Assembly: GCA_964389685.1 (NCBI GenBank)
Contig: CAYMFM010000052.1
Span: 1 to 27,346, forward strand
DNA length: 27,346 bases
From: G020353115 sp964389685
GTDB lineage: Bacteria > Bacteroidota > Bacteroidia > Bacteroidales > VadinHA17
Direction of reading: 5' to 3'
Shown here: positions 15,481 through 23,842 of the stretch, piece by piece
Layout: each line of letters opens with the position of its first letter
Numbering within the stretch: the first letter of the stretch is position 1
Translations under genes and position numbers: made by a program
The notes under the pieces: model-generated
Databases searched by the model: none
What the model saw: only the letters and a program-made list of their open reading frames with translations
Told to the model about the DNA's origin: nothing

Positions 15481-16371
15481 ATGGCACAATACTCCATAAA
15501 AGACCTTGAACACCTTACCGGCATAAAAGCACATACCATCAGAATCTGGGAAAAACGTTTTGGCATAATCCAACCGGAACGTACCGAAACCAATATACGA
15601 TGCTACAGTGATGAGGATGCACGACGGCTGATTAATATTTCCATATTGAATCAACACGGGTTTAAGATCTCCAACATTTCAGGATTTTCTGATGCAGAGA
15701 TCAATGAAAAGGTGCTTTACCTGACCAAAGACTCCAGCCAGGACGATGCCCAGATAAAAGCATTGATCCTTGCCATGATCAATCTGGATGAAAACCGGTT
15801 CAATGAAATCCTGTCAAAAACGATCATGACTAAGGGATTGGAAGATGCATTCATGAACGTTGTGTTTCCTTTCCTTGAAAGGATCGGTATTTTGTGGCAG
15901 ACCGAAGTCATTAATCCGGGACAGGAACACTTCATCACCAACCTCATCCGCCAGAAGATCATTGCCAATATTGATGCGCAATACCCTCCGAAGCTCCGGA
16001 GTAGCAAACGCTTTATACTTTTTTTGCCGGAAAGTGAAATGCACGAACTGGGATTGCTATTCCTCGCTTTCCTGATCAAAAAACGAGGCCATGAACTCAT
16101 CTACCTGGGACAGCTTACTCCGCTGGAATCAGTGGTAGCAACCGACCGGATCTGGTCCGCCGATATTCTTGTTACCTGCCTGGTCTCTTCCATGTCAGGA
16201 TTAAACCCTGAATCCTATGCTGAACAAATCCATCAGGCATTACCCGGTAAAACTATCCTATTTACAGGTCAACTCGCCAGGGAGATACCTGAGCATCGAT
16301 TAAAAAATACACACTATATTCCCGACCTTGCAACGTTTATAGAATTTTTGGAATATTTAAATAATGTTTAA
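15481..16371 (+). CDS. MerR-family regulator with B12-binding domain (CarH/LitR-like)
   Basis: 296-residue cytosolic regulator, start chosen at ATG 15481 rather than the in-frame TTG at 15475 because YSIKDLEHLTGIKAHTIRIW is the usual N-terminus. MerR winged helix at 3-70, helical bundle at 80-165, cobalamin domain at 176-296. The B12 marks of CarH are present: W139, then nine residues, then E149-H150 (Wx9EH), and E186-x-H188-x-x-G191 in place of DxHxxG, with H188 as the lower axial ligand. In Thermus CarH, His132 follows the Trp and becomes the second ligand after light; here it is Q140. CarH-type proteins bind DNA as tetramers with adenosylcobalamin in the dark and release it in light. The adjacent ECF sigma gene and the nearby photolyase are classic light-stress targets. 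Confidence 0.88.
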   Translation: MAQYSIKDLEHLTGIKAHTIRIWEKRFGIIQPERTETNIRCYSDEDARRLINISILNQHGFKISNISGFSDAEINEKVLYLTKDSSQDDAQIKALILAMINLDENRFNEILSKTIMTKGLEDAFMNVVFPFLERIGILWQTEVINPGQEHFITNLIRQKIIANIDAQYPPKLRSSKRFILFLPESEMHELGLLFLAFLIKKRGHELIYLGQLTPLESVVATDRIWSADILVTCLVSSMSGLNPESYAEQIHQALPGKTILFTGQLAREIPEHRLKNTHYIPDLATFIEFLEYLNNV

Positions 16372-16393
16372 TATATCTATTTTTATATTAAAC
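16366..16393. promoter_or_regulatory. 28-bp palindrome, putative regulator operator 1
   Basis: GTTTAATAT (16366-16374) and ATATTAAAC (16385-16393) form a perfect inverted repeat around a 10-nt centre, overlapping the stop of the CarH-like gene. Geometry and arms match the second palindrome at 16535. A MerR/B12 operator is the natural guess. Confidence 0.5.
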
Positions 16394-16445
16394 ATAGATA
16401 TGTTATTTTCCTGCAATTTATAATGGCGCAACAATTTACTCCCGC

Positions 16446-16474
16446 AACCCTGTGTATACAGAATATACAGGGTT
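16446..16474 (+). terminator. Possible intrinsic terminator after the CarH-like gene
   Basis: AACCCTGT (16446-16453) pairs with ACAGGGTT (16467-16474), extended by TGTATA/TATACA inside, and is followed by ATTTGTTATTTAT. It would stop transcripts of the regulator before the sigma gene. The inner TGTATA-n5-TATACA could also be a DNA site. Confidence 0.45.
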
Positions 16475-16534
16475 ATTTGTTATTTATAATATCCTTATAA
16501 TGCACCCTTTTAATATTGATTGGATCATGTTTAT

Positions 16535-16562
16535 GTTTAATATTGTATTATATTTGTTAAAC
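16535..16562. promoter_or_regulatory. 28-bp palindrome overlapping the sigma promoter, putative operator 2
   Basis: GTTTAA (16535-16540) and TTAAAC (16557-16562) are inverted, with total span 28 bp as in operator 1, and the left side shares ATGTTTAATATTG with it. An extra ATGTTTA half-site begins at 16527. It covers the predicted -7 box, as expected for a repressor site. Confidence 0.5.
16549..16556 (+). promoter_or_regulatory. Bacteroidota-type -7 box for the sigma gene (TATATTTG)
   Basis: An exact match to the TAnnTTTG consensus, 21 nt before the ATG at 16578, predicting a short leader. No good TTTG -33 box is seen at the right distance, which fits a regulated or weak promoter. Its position argues against the upstream in-frame start at 16452. 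Confidence 0.5.
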
Positions 16563-16577
16563 AAAAATGTAAAAACC

Positions 16578-17084
16578 ATGACAACAACAGAATTCAATCA
16601 TCAATTGCTGAGTTACGAAAATAATTTACGCCGGTTTGCCGTTAGTCTGACCTCAAACGGGGATGATGCGGAAGATCTGGTTCAGGAGACCTACGTAAAA
16701 GCGTTCTCATACAGGGATCGTTTAACCGACTATTCAAACCTGAAAAGCTGGATGCTTTCAATCATGAAAAATACGTTTATCAATAATTATCATAGAGCCT
16801 CCCGGCGTTACTCTTCCGCAGATGAAGAGACACACAACCGGATGATGAACAGTATCAACGATGAAGGGAAAACCGGACCGGATTCCCGCTATTCAGAATG
16901 CGAGATTCTGGCAACGATTGAAAGCCTGGAGGAGGAGTATCGGGTTCCTTTCAAGATGCACCTGAAAGGGTATAAATACAAAGAGATCGCTGATTCCCTG
17001 AATCTCAATATTGGCACGGTAAAAAGCCGCATTTTTACGGCGAGGAGGCTACTCATGGAATCGCTGAACGACCTGCGGAATTAG
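16578..17084 (+). CDS. ECF-type RNA polymerase sigma factor
   Basis: 168-residue sigma-70 family group 4 factor. Region 2 is DDAEDLVQETYVKAFSYRD (29-47) with LKSWMLSIMKNTFIN (55-69), and region 4 is the C-terminal helix-turn-helix (EEEYRVPFKMHLKGYKYKEIA and LNLNIGTVKSRIFTARRLL, 118-159). The frame is open from 16452, but the first 42 codons are hydrophobic and lie over the palindrome and TATATTTG box, so ATG 16578 is chosen. It directs RNA polymerase to stress or light-response promoters. No anti-sigma gene follows; the CarH-like regulator upstream is its likely controller. In many Bacteroidota such a pair heads carotenoid or photolyase gene sets; here only the damaged photolyase is nearby. 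Confidence 0.9.
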   Translation: MTTTEFNHQLLSYENNLRRFAVSLTSNGDDAEDLVQETYVKAFSYRDRLTDYSNLKSWMLSIMKNTFINNYHRASRRYSSADEETHNRMMNSINDEGKTGPDSRYSECEILATIESLEEEYRVPFKMHLKGYKYKEIADSLNLNIGTVKSRIFTARRLLMESLNDLRN

Positions 17085-17344
17085 TTAACCCGTTGTGCAA
17101 TTAAAGTTTTGTCTACAACAATCTATTATTATTTCTGGCTTTTTGCGGGTATGTTTTTTTTGTATCTTACATGCTGTAGATCAACGACCGGCGAATGCAT
17201 CGTTGATGAATAAGCAGGAGGTGATTATTATACCTTTCCCCCAATCATGAATCTATCTGAAATTTTTAATTAAGGGATGAAATTGCACAGCTGCTGATCA
17301 AGAAGTTCGGTGGCTCAATACAATAGCGTATTTACTACTTATAG
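17085..17344. other. Gap between convergent genes with hairpin and small remnants
   Basis: Lies between the sigma factor and the leftward esterase, so it should contain both 3' ends. ATCAACGA (17180-17187) and TCGTTGAT (17200-17207) form an 8-bp stem with a 12-nt loop, with no T-run on either side. MNLSEIFN (from 17247) and, in another frame, RDEIAQLLIKKFGGSIQ look like pieces of one frameshifted peptide. No gene is called. Confidence 0.4.
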
Positions 17345-18496
17345 TCAATTCTCATTGTGGAACGATTCAACGTCTGAATCCAAGAATTCCAACAATGCCG
17401 GTATGTCCATTTCATGATGACTGTCCGGGGAAACAAGAAGCCGGACAGCATTTTCTGCTCCGAACGCTTTATAGATTTCTTTAAGCTCTTCCATGGATTG
17501 AGGAACTGTCTCATTGTATGATGCAGAAGCATTGGTCGGACTGGGGGTATCAAGCTCCCCGTAATGAATTACAATTGGTCGTGGAGCGTTCAGTCCTGCT
17601 ATATCACTCCGATTCATCCATTCCAGGATTCCCGGGATGCAGTGTGCCGGTGCATTATAGCATCGCTGGAATATTACAGAGAAAGAACCCATCGTTCCAC
17701 TGGCAAAAATTCTTCTGACACGCTCACTGAAAACTGGGTAAATGATGGTTAAGTCACCACCATAAGAGATCCCGGTTACATCCAGCTCTTCCACACCATA
17801 TGTTTCAGAAAGCCACTCTTCCCAGCGCAACAGGTCTTCTACTGTTTCACCGATCAATGAATTTCCATAGAGAAATCCATCCGTTACAAGGGTAAACTGG
17901 CTATAACGGCCAATCCAGTAATCCAACCGGTTGATTTCAACCTGTTCAGCAAGGTCGTTCAGGGTACTGAACCCCCGAAGTTCGGGAGCAAGAACCAGGT
18001 GCCCATCTTTGGCAAGTTCCAGTGCAAAAAAATGGTGGTAATCATCAAACAGGCCGATCGCAGGCTCCACTTCGCCATGTCCATGAATCGCCATGACGGC
18101 ACTTTTTCGGGTTTTTGCGGGATCCGGGGTCAACAAATAGGCAGGAATGGTCAAATTATCATCGATTTTCATGATCAGTGCATGAATGGTAATGCCCTGA
18201 TACTCCATTTTTCTTAATTCCGTAACATTGCCCGGTGTGATCTCACCAATCCTGAGGATTTCCCTGAGTTTCTCCTTAGCTTCAGTTTTCCACTGTTCTG
18301 GAGGAATATCCATGTTATGAAATGAAAGAGCTCTTTTCGGAGCAGGATGACTGAATTTCAGAGTCAATTCAGATGTTGTTATCAGAAAATCCTCAAGTTC
18401 ATTTTTTACTTCTGAACTTGCATCTTCCGGTTTGTTTTTGCAGGCTGTAATAAGCACTAGCAAAAGAATGATTGAGTGGATTTTTCTTGCATGCAT
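17345..18496 (-). CDS. Alpha/beta hydrolase lipoprotein, acetyl-xylan-esterase-like
   Basis: 383-residue lipoprotein, lipobox VLITAC with C19. An N-terminal helical region (30-95) is followed by an alpha/beta hydrolase domain: AVMAIHGHGE (133-142) for the oxyanion hole, VTGISYGGD with nucleophile S244, PIVIHYGELD with probable acid D316, and SPDSHHEMD with catalytic H360 or H361. The layout resembles secreted acetyl xylan esterase/dienelactone hydrolase-type enzymes that remove acyl groups from polysaccharides. It is the third gene of a leftward run, starting 9 bp after the GH51 gene, so deacylation of the glycan attacked by its neighbours is likely. A role on other esters cannot be excluded. 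Confidence 0.82.
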   Translation of the reverse strand: MHARKIHSIILLLVLITACKNKPEDASSEVKNELEDFLITTSELTLKFSHPAPKRALSFHNMDIPPEQWKTEAKEKLREILRIGEITPGNVTELRKMEYQGITIHALIMKIDDNLTIPAYLLTPDPAKTRKSAVMAIHGHGEVEPAIGLFDDYHHFFALELAKDGHLVLAPELRGFSTLNDLAEQVEINRLDYWIGRYSQFTLVTDGFLYGNSLIGETVEDLLRWEEWLSETYGVEELDVTGISYGGDLTIIYPVFSERVRRIFASGTMGSFSVIFQRCYNAPAHCIPGILEWMNRSDIAGLNAPRPIVIHYGELDTPSPTNASASYNETVPQSMEELKEIYKAFGAENAVRLLVSPDSHHEMDIPALLEFLDSDVESFHNEN

Positions 18497-18505
18497 TTTG
18501 ATAAC

Positions 18506-20074
18506 CTAAAGCTGTTTTATTTTAAACTCAAGTTCAATTGCACTCACGGAAGCTGCAGGAAATGTCCACTCACCAGTACCAGGGATATCGGATTCTTTGG
18601 GATTGGTAATTTCAGGTTTATATTCAAATACCTCATAGTCCGGTTCCAGGGCGATACAAAAGGAGCGGCCGGATGTTATCTCTTTCCCATCAATCTTCAA
18701 TTGAGTGGTTATTGCGTCCGTGCGGTTCGTATTGACAACATGCAGAAAAACCTTCTCCCCGGTAATGCTTGCAGCTACATCAAGGTCAGATGGAACGGAT
18801 GTTACAGTAAGGGATTTCTGACCTGAATGTTTTCGGTATAGGCTCATGACCATGGCAACCGGCATCATAAACGATTTACCTGCCCCCTGGGGTGTCGGAA
18901 TGATGACCGCATTATTCTGCCAGCGGGTGCCGCAAAAATCTGCTAACGTTGCAATCTTGATCAGATCGCCGTTTCGTTCATGGACATTCAGTATCCTTGC
19001 ATTGGAGACTCCTGCAGCCCAGGTTGAAAGGGCTTCACAGCGATTCCGTCCGGGAAGGAAAAAGTGTGCTTCAGTAATGACCAGGGGGATATCATACCCT
19101 GAAATCCGCTCCCGCATTTCCTGGATACTGCTTAGTGGTTGTTTATAAGCATTCATAAAGTACTCCCAGGTTTTTGCCCAATCCTTCCGGTATTCGATTC
19201 CACGTAAGGGAGAGTCTTCTCCACCGGGGCCAAAGCCATTGTGAAATGCAAGGTATTGAAGTTCTTCGCCTGCTATTTCAGCCATTGGTTTTGCCCAGTC
19301 ACCCTCTCCCCAACCAATCAGTTGAATGGAGGGATCTGCTTTTCGCATCTGTTTTGCAAACGCTATCGTCTTCTTTGCTGCCGTTTCACTATCCATGGCA
19401 TCTTCCCCATAGGAGGTTTCGTTTCCGATCTGCCAGAATTTTACATCATAGGGACCCGTGTGTCCATGCTTATTCCTTAATTTGTTTGAGGGATTATTGC
19501 AATAATCCACCCACTCTCCTGCTTCTTCCGCGTTGGCAGAACGGACACTTCCCTTTGGTCCGATAGCCCAGTTTTTCCGGCCATCCGATTCAAAATTCAC
19601 ACAGATTAGGGGTTCCATTCCCGTTTGTTTGCAGAAATCTACAAACTCATGCGTTCCCACCTGGTTATTGTAAATCCCTCCCCAGAGCTGGTTGATCATG
19701 GGTTTCCGTTGATCCATCGGTCCTACCCCTTCTTTCCAGCGGTAATAGGAGATGAAACATCCGCCCCATCGGAGCATGGTCGGGGACAGTTCCCGGGTAA
19801 TATCGATTACATCCTCCCGCCAGCAATCACGATTAAAATCCCAGGCTGCATCTACGGATGAATCGGTAGTCCCCAGAGGCTCCATAAACTGCATGTACAA
19901 GTAAGGAGAGAGCTCAAATTGCGGGGTAGGATTTACTATTAAAGCACCTTCCTTTTGGATTTTACCTTTCGAATTACTATATGAATTGAGTAAGGGCTGC
20001 CCTGCAAGAAAAGTTCCTGTTGTTACAGCTGAGCAGTTTCCCAGAAAGGTTCTTCTTGAGATTTTTTTCGACAT
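18506..20074 (-). CDS. GH51-type alpha-L-arabinofuranosidase, Tat-exported
   Basis: 522 residues. The N-terminus has a twin-arginine signal (SRRTFLG at 6-12, then a hydrophobic stretch to ~28), so it is folded before export. The catalytic barrel shows ELSPTMLRWGGCFISYYRW (95-113), VKFWQIGNET with acid/base E219, and PLVITEAHF with nucleophile E335, followed by a C-terminal beta domain (about 400-520), the clan GH-A/GH51 arrangement. It should cleave terminal alpha-L-arabinofuranose from arabinan, arabinoxylan or arabinogalactan. It lies 39 bp after the GH-D-type gene and 9 bp before the esterase on the same strand, forming a three-gene operon. Other retaining activities on related furanosides are possible. 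Confidence 0.85.
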   Translation of the reverse strand: MSKKISRRTFLGNCSAVTTGTFLAGQPLLNSYSNSKGKIQKEGALIVNPTPQFELSPYLYMQFMEPLGTTDSSVDAAWDFNRDCWREDVIDITRELSPTMLRWGGCFISYYRWKEGVGPMDQRKPMINQLWGGIYNNQVGTHEFVDFCKQTGMEPLICVNFESDGRKNWAIGPKGSVRSANAEEAGEWVDYCNNPSNKLRNKHGHTGPYDVKFWQIGNETSYGEDAMDSETAAKKTIAFAKQMRKADPSIQLIGWGEGDWAKPMAEIAGEELQYLAFHNGFGPGGEDSPLRGIEYRKDWAKTWEYFMNAYKQPLSSIQEMRERISGYDIPLVITEAHFFLPGRNRCEALSTWAAGVSNARILNVHERNGDLIKIATLADFCGTRWQNNAVIIPTPQGAGKSFMMPVAMVMSLYRKHSGQKSLTVTSVPSDLDVAASITGEKVFLHVVNTNRTDAITTQLKIDGKEITSGRSFCIALEPDYEVFEYKPEITNPKESDIPGTGEWTFPAASVSAIELEFKIKQL

Positions 20075-20113
20075 TTCGCTTTGTTTAGGTTATAAATTTC
20101 ATGTTATCTGTTA

Positions 20114-22582
20114 TTATTTCCTGAATAAGGTTAATTCCCGGCTCCTGAATGGTATGGGATAAGCTGTTATCCATGCTTCCGGTTTAAATTCATTAAACCC
20201 ATCCTTCAGGACCAATACAACAATCTCAAACTCCTTACCCTGCATCCACTGTTCCAATGGAATGTAATACGTGTAATTCTCTTCTGATTCTACATTGAAA
20301 TATTCCCATGTATTGCTGGGAAATGAAACACTTCTATCCGGTGCTCCGATATATTCATCGCCTAATCGTATAGCAACGTAAGCACCCTCATTACCATGAC
20401 GTCCGTTCAATGCCACAGCGAGATAACTGTTATCATGTATCTCTTCCGGCTTAAAGGATTGAGACCATGCTGCAATGGCAGGCCTCTCTTTATACGAATG
20501 AAAAAGATTCGAAGCTTTCCATCCTGACCGGTCAAGTTTGTTTCCTTTATAAAAAGCTTCAACCTCGGCAATCCTCTGAGGAGCCCCGTGAATGCGTAAA
20601 TATCGAAATGGTTTATCTGAAGGGATCATTGCAAGGGCAATGGTCCCTTTCCCTTTAAAACCAAGGTCTATGGAGATCCATGTCTTCAGATCAGCGGATA
20701 CCTGGACTTCAGTATCGTCATCAAATGTATGGAGTGCAGGATTCAAATCATGTTCCTGCCTGTCTCTGATCTTGATTACCAGTCTGTCCATGAGAATAAG
20801 TTCACCAAAATCTACCCGAAGAGCCCGGTTATCCAATCGTGCAATGAAGTATGTATCCATGTTGTCATCGAATAGATTCTTATCCCAGATTCCGCGATTT
20901 ATAAACATCGGTTTATTTAGAAAGGCTTCACGAGCAGCTTTAACCTGTGGGATGTGGCTTGGACCTGACCGCTCCAGGCACCTGATTTCCAGCGCATTAT
21001 TATCAGCAGAAAAACAGGTGGCTTCAAAAAGTGCTTCAGCATCTGAAGGAACCTGGATCTCTGTAAAATCTCCGATCTTCCTGTGCCATTTAATCCTCTT
21101 CTGCTCACCCGGGAATTTTATTTTAACAGCTTTCCCATCCAGCAGGTTATTTATCTCTTTCCCATCCATTGTTGCAGCAGTAAAATATAGATATTCATCC
21201 GGAAGTTGAATCTTAGAAGTACTACCCGGCATCCCTAATAATTCAATAACTAACGGCTTACCAGGGATATCCCTGACAACTTCATAATCGCATCCGGTGA
21301 TACCCGGTTCATCAAGTAATGAAGCTGATACAACTACCAGGCACGTCCTGAATGGAAGTACTTCAATATCAATATCATCTCCCCACTTGTGATTTCCAAT
21401 AATTCTTTCAGTCGGAAAAAATTGTCGAACAGAGAATTCGGTATTTTTTTCCAATCCGATAGAATGATTAAGATTGATCCGGTAGGTTTTTGCATTCCAT
21501 GAAAGATTTCTCAAAGTAATTAACCGGGTATCTGAATCTCCGCGAGAAACTGCGTATGGGCCATATTGTTCTTCAGGAAGTTCAATTGCTTCAAAAAGAA
21601 ACTCCCTAAACTTTCTGTGAAGATTAAATATCCGGGCCAGCATGGGAAATTCATCATCTCTCAAAAACCAGGGATTGCCGTAGATGGAGGGTGAAAGGAG
21701 CGAAGATCTGCTAAATGCCTGCAGAACCAATTCATCTTCCCAAAAATCCAGGCAAGAGGAGAGACATACTCCATGATCCTCCAATCTTCGGGTTAAGCCG
21801 GGCATTAATTCCCGGCTCAGAGCACCAGCCCGATGATGAGGCGCTGTACCTTCATTTGGCATAAAAACATCAATGTAGGTCTCAACTCCTTCCCACAACG
21901 ATGTGGTTACAACGGATTCTGCAATGCCAAACTTCACACGATGGTTCTGGATCCAAAGATCAGGGGTATATTTCCGGCAGCTGTCAATGGCTCTCTTAAA
22001 AGTTTCCTGTTTCTCTGGTCTGAGCTGACCGGCAACTGCATCCACTTTGAAAGAAATGAGATTGTAATCCCGGCAAAGTGAAATGAGCATATCGATCCGG
22101 GCCTTTTCCTCTTCAGGTGTATTACCAAAACCATCCGGTCCCATCCAAACTGCTAATCGGCAGTCAAATCCTACTGCCTTCTCAACCAATGGACCAAAAC
22201 CATTCGGAAATTGAGTTTTAAATTCCTCCGTTTGCATTGTGCCATAATGGTATGGGATTAGACGTCCTACTCCCGCTGTATACGGTCCATCATCAATATT
22301 CCCTACATCAAGTGAGTAGATGTCCAAAACCATCCCAAATTCATCATGCAACAGCTGGAAAAAATCCATATTTTTCAGGGTCTGAGTCTCCGTGGTTCCT
22401 TCGTACTGGCTGTTTATCCAGTCAAAGTAATGTGATCTGGAAAGGACCTTCTCCAAATCATCTGTTCCCTGAGAAAATACATTGGTATAAGAAAAGAATC
22501 CTAAAAGTAAAACCGCAAAAAAAACAGATGATAAGGAGGCTTTTGCCAGGAAGTTCCCTGGTTTACTGGTTGAGAAGTGCAT
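20114..22582 (-). CDS. Clan GH-D-like glycosidase with discoidin-like module
   Basis: 822 residues from ATG 22582 (preferred, because it directly opens a signal peptide, ASLSSVFFAVLLLGFFSYTNVFS); the frame extends 13 codons further up. Numbering here is from the longer frame. The N-terminal catalytic region resembles alpha-galactosidase-type (GH27/36) barrels: MVLDIYSLDVG (97-107), FDCRLAVWMGPDGFG (152-166), LISFKVDAVAG with probable nucleophile D194, and CLSSCLDFWEDELVL (286-300) where the second acid would lie. A beta region follows, then an F5/8-type C (discoidin) carbohydrate-binding-like module at about 600-715, and a C-terminal segment ending in charged sequence. I cannot assign a family or substrate. 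It is the first gene of the leftward operon, upstream of the arabinofuranosidase. Confidence 0.72.
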   Translation of the reverse strand: MHFSTSKPGNFLAKASLSSVFFAVLLLGFFSYTNVFSQGTDDLEKVLSRSHYFDWINSQYEGTTETQTLKNMDFFQLLHDEFGMVLDIYSLDVGNIDDGPYTAGVGRLIPYHYGTMQTEEFKTQFPNGFGPLVEKAVGFDCRLAVWMGPDGFGNTPEEEKARIDMLISLCRDYNLISFKVDAVAGQLRPEKQETFKRAIDSCRKYTPDLWIQNHRVKFGIAESVVTTSLWEGVETYIDVFMPNEGTAPHHRAGALSRELMPGLTRRLEDHGVCLSSCLDFWEDELVLQAFSRSSLLSPSIYGNPWFLRDDEFPMLARIFNLHRKFREFLFEAIELPEEQYGPYAVSRGDSDTRLITLRNLSWNAKTYRINLNHSIGLEKNTEFSVRQFFPTERIIGNHKWGDDIDIEVLPFRTCLVVVSASLLDEPGITGCDYEVVRDIPGKPLVIELLGMPGSTSKIQLPDEYLYFTAATMDGKEINNLLDGKAVKIKFPGEQKRIKWHRKIGDFTEIQVPSDAEALFEATCFSADNNALEIRCLERSGPSHIPQVKAAREAFLNKPMFINRGIWDKNLFDDNMDTYFIARLDNRALRVDFGELILMDRLVIKIRDRQEHDLNPALHTFDDDTEVQVSADLKTWISIDLGFKGKGTIALAMIPSDKPFRYLRIHGAPQRIAEVEAFYKGNKLDRSGWKASNLFHSYKERPAIAAWSQSFKPEEIHDNSYLAVALNGRHGNEGAYVAIRLGDEYIGAPDRSVSFPSNTWEYFNVESEENYTYYIPLEQWMQGKEFEIVVLVLKDGFNEFKPEAWITAYPIPFRSRELTLFRK

Positions 22583-22609
22583 GATAGTGTAGTTAAATAA
22601 TCTGATTAT

Positions 22610-22641
22610 GGAAATTAGCAATATTCAGGCATATAAGCAAG
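22610..22641 (-). promoter_or_regulatory. Candidate leftward promoter of the GH-D/GH51/esterase operon
   Basis: Read on the minus strand: CTTG (22638-22641), 20 nt, then TAATTTCC (22610-22617), a partial match to TTTG-n19-21-TAnnTTTG. It gives a leader of about 20 nt before the ATG at 22582. Confidence 0.25.
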
Positions 22642-22646
22642 TCATC

Positions 22647-22678
22647 ATTGCATCCTATTCAATTTATCTGTAAATTTC
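22647..22678 (+). promoter_or_regulatory. Candidate rightward promoter of the DUF4932/GH2 operon
   Basis: ATTG (22647-22650), 20 nt, then TAAATTTC (22671-22678), one mismatch from TAnnTTTG. Transcription would start about 14 nt before the ATG at 22699. It is back-to-back with the leftward candidate, so one regulator could govern both operons. Confidence 0.35.
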
Positions 22679-22698
22679 GTTAGAAAGAATGAACAATC

Positions 22699-23820
22699 AT
22701 GAGACGATCCATATTTTTGATATCCTTCTATGCATCCATCTGTATTTTACTGGTTTCTATTACCTGCAAACCAATAACAGGCAATCAGGAAAAAACCGAA
22801 GCAATAAGTTCCAGTATTACAATTTCTGTCGATCCGCGTATAGAGCTTTTCAGTACCATTCACAGGCTGGCTGAAACAGGTCAGTATAACGAGAATGAAC
22901 TTCCGGGATATATAGCGGATGTTGAAGCCTGGTTCGGTCCATACCGGGATCATGAAGCAGTACAACTGGCTATTCAATTGCGGGAAACCCACAACCTGGA
23001 TGGCAATTCTCCGATGGCACTGGCAGCATACCTGACCGATCCCCCGGCTCTTGAAGGAAGGGCATCTCTGAATCCTCCCCCCGAAGACCTCGATCCACGA
23101 TGGACTTCCGACGTCATTCCGGCCTTTCTGGAGGCAGCAAGAAAATTCGCTGTTGAGACAAATTTCAACCGCTTCTTTGAAGCACACCGTTCATTGTATG
23201 GCCAGGCTGTATTCAATCTTCAAACTACCCTGAAGGGAAAGGATATTCTTCCATGGTTCAAGGAATATTTTGGATATCAACCGGATGACTATGCAATCAT
23301 CCTTGGCCTTCAGAACGGATCCTGCAACTACGGATCAAGCGTAACCCTTGAAGATGGCAAACGGGAATTTCAATCCATACTGGGTGCCTCACAACCCGAT
23401 ATCACCGGTGCTCCACAATACCCGGCAGACTGGTATATCCCGACCATAGTCCATGAATTCTGCCACTCCTATGTCAATCCGCTGGTTGACCAGTATCGGG
23501 AGATGCTCAGGGAATCCGGGGAGCTTATGTTCCCTTCCCATAAAGAAAAACTGAGTCAGTCGGGCTACAACTACTGGCACGTCATGATGTATGAATACCT
23601 GACCCGCGCATGTGTCGTCCGGTATATTTACGCCAACGAAGGATCAATAGCTGCCAGCCGGCGGATGAAATGGGATGAACGGTATGGCTTCCCGGCTATT
23701 GAAGGACTGGTAGATCTGCTGAATGACTATGAAAATCAGCGGGATAAATATCCCCACCTGGAAGCATTCATGCCCGTTATTGCAGAATATTTCAACCAAA
23801 GTGCCAAAACCAAATTTTAA
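22699..23820 (+). CDS. DUF4932-type HExxH lipoprotein (putative metallopeptidase)
   Basis: 373-residue lipoprotein, lipobox VSITC with C23. The body fits DUF4932: DPRIELFSTIHRLAETGQYN at the start, EYFGYQPDDYAIILG in the middle and, near residue 250, TIVHEFCHSYVNPLV. H252, E253 and H256 form the zincin HExxH motif, and E299 in MMYEYLTRACVVRYI is a plausible third zinc ligand, as in gluzincins. The family has no established substrate that I know. It precedes the beta-glucuronidase by 22 nt on the same strand, so co-expression is likely: it may process a glycoprotein whose glycans the neighbouring enzymes trim. The protease role is inferred from motif geometry only. Confidence 0.8.
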   Translation: MRRSIFLISFYASICILLVSITCKPITGNQEKTEAISSSITISVDPRIELFSTIHRLAETGQYNENELPGYIADVEAWFGPYRDHEAVQLAIQLRETHNLDGNSPMALAAYLTDPPALEGRASLNPPPEDLDPRWTSDVIPAFLEAARKFAVETNFNRFFEAHRSLYGQAVFNLQTTLKGKDILPWFKEYFGYQPDDYAIILGLQNGSCNYGSSVTLEDGKREFQSILGASQPDITGAPQYPADWYIPTIVHEFCHSYVNPLVDQYREMLRESGELMFPSHKEKLSQSGYNYWHVMMYEYLTRACVVRYIYANEGSIAASRRMKWDERYGFPAIEGLVDLLNDYENQRDKYPHLEAFMPVIAEYFNQSAKTKF

Positions 23821-23842
23821 AATCGCTAACTCCACACATGTC

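Noticed and set aside
16452..16577. N-terminal extension of the sigma factor (42 codons)
   Set aside because: The extension is hydrophobic and unlike sigma region 2; it overlaps the palindrome and TATATTTG box, which better explain this DNA as a promoter.
17180..17207. ATCAACGA/TCGTTGAT hairpin as a bidirectional terminator for the convergent genes
   Set aside because: Stem is modest, loop 12 nt, and no T-run follows on either strand; kept only as part of the gap description.
20592..21209. 205-codon plus-strand frame inside the GH-D-like gene
   Set aside because: Antisense to the discoidin-module region; Ser/Arg-rich composition typical of shadow frames.
23723..23842. 40-codon upstream extension of the beta-glucuronidase
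   Set aside because: It overlaps the DUF4932 gene end, and the internal Met at 23843 opens a proper signal peptide.
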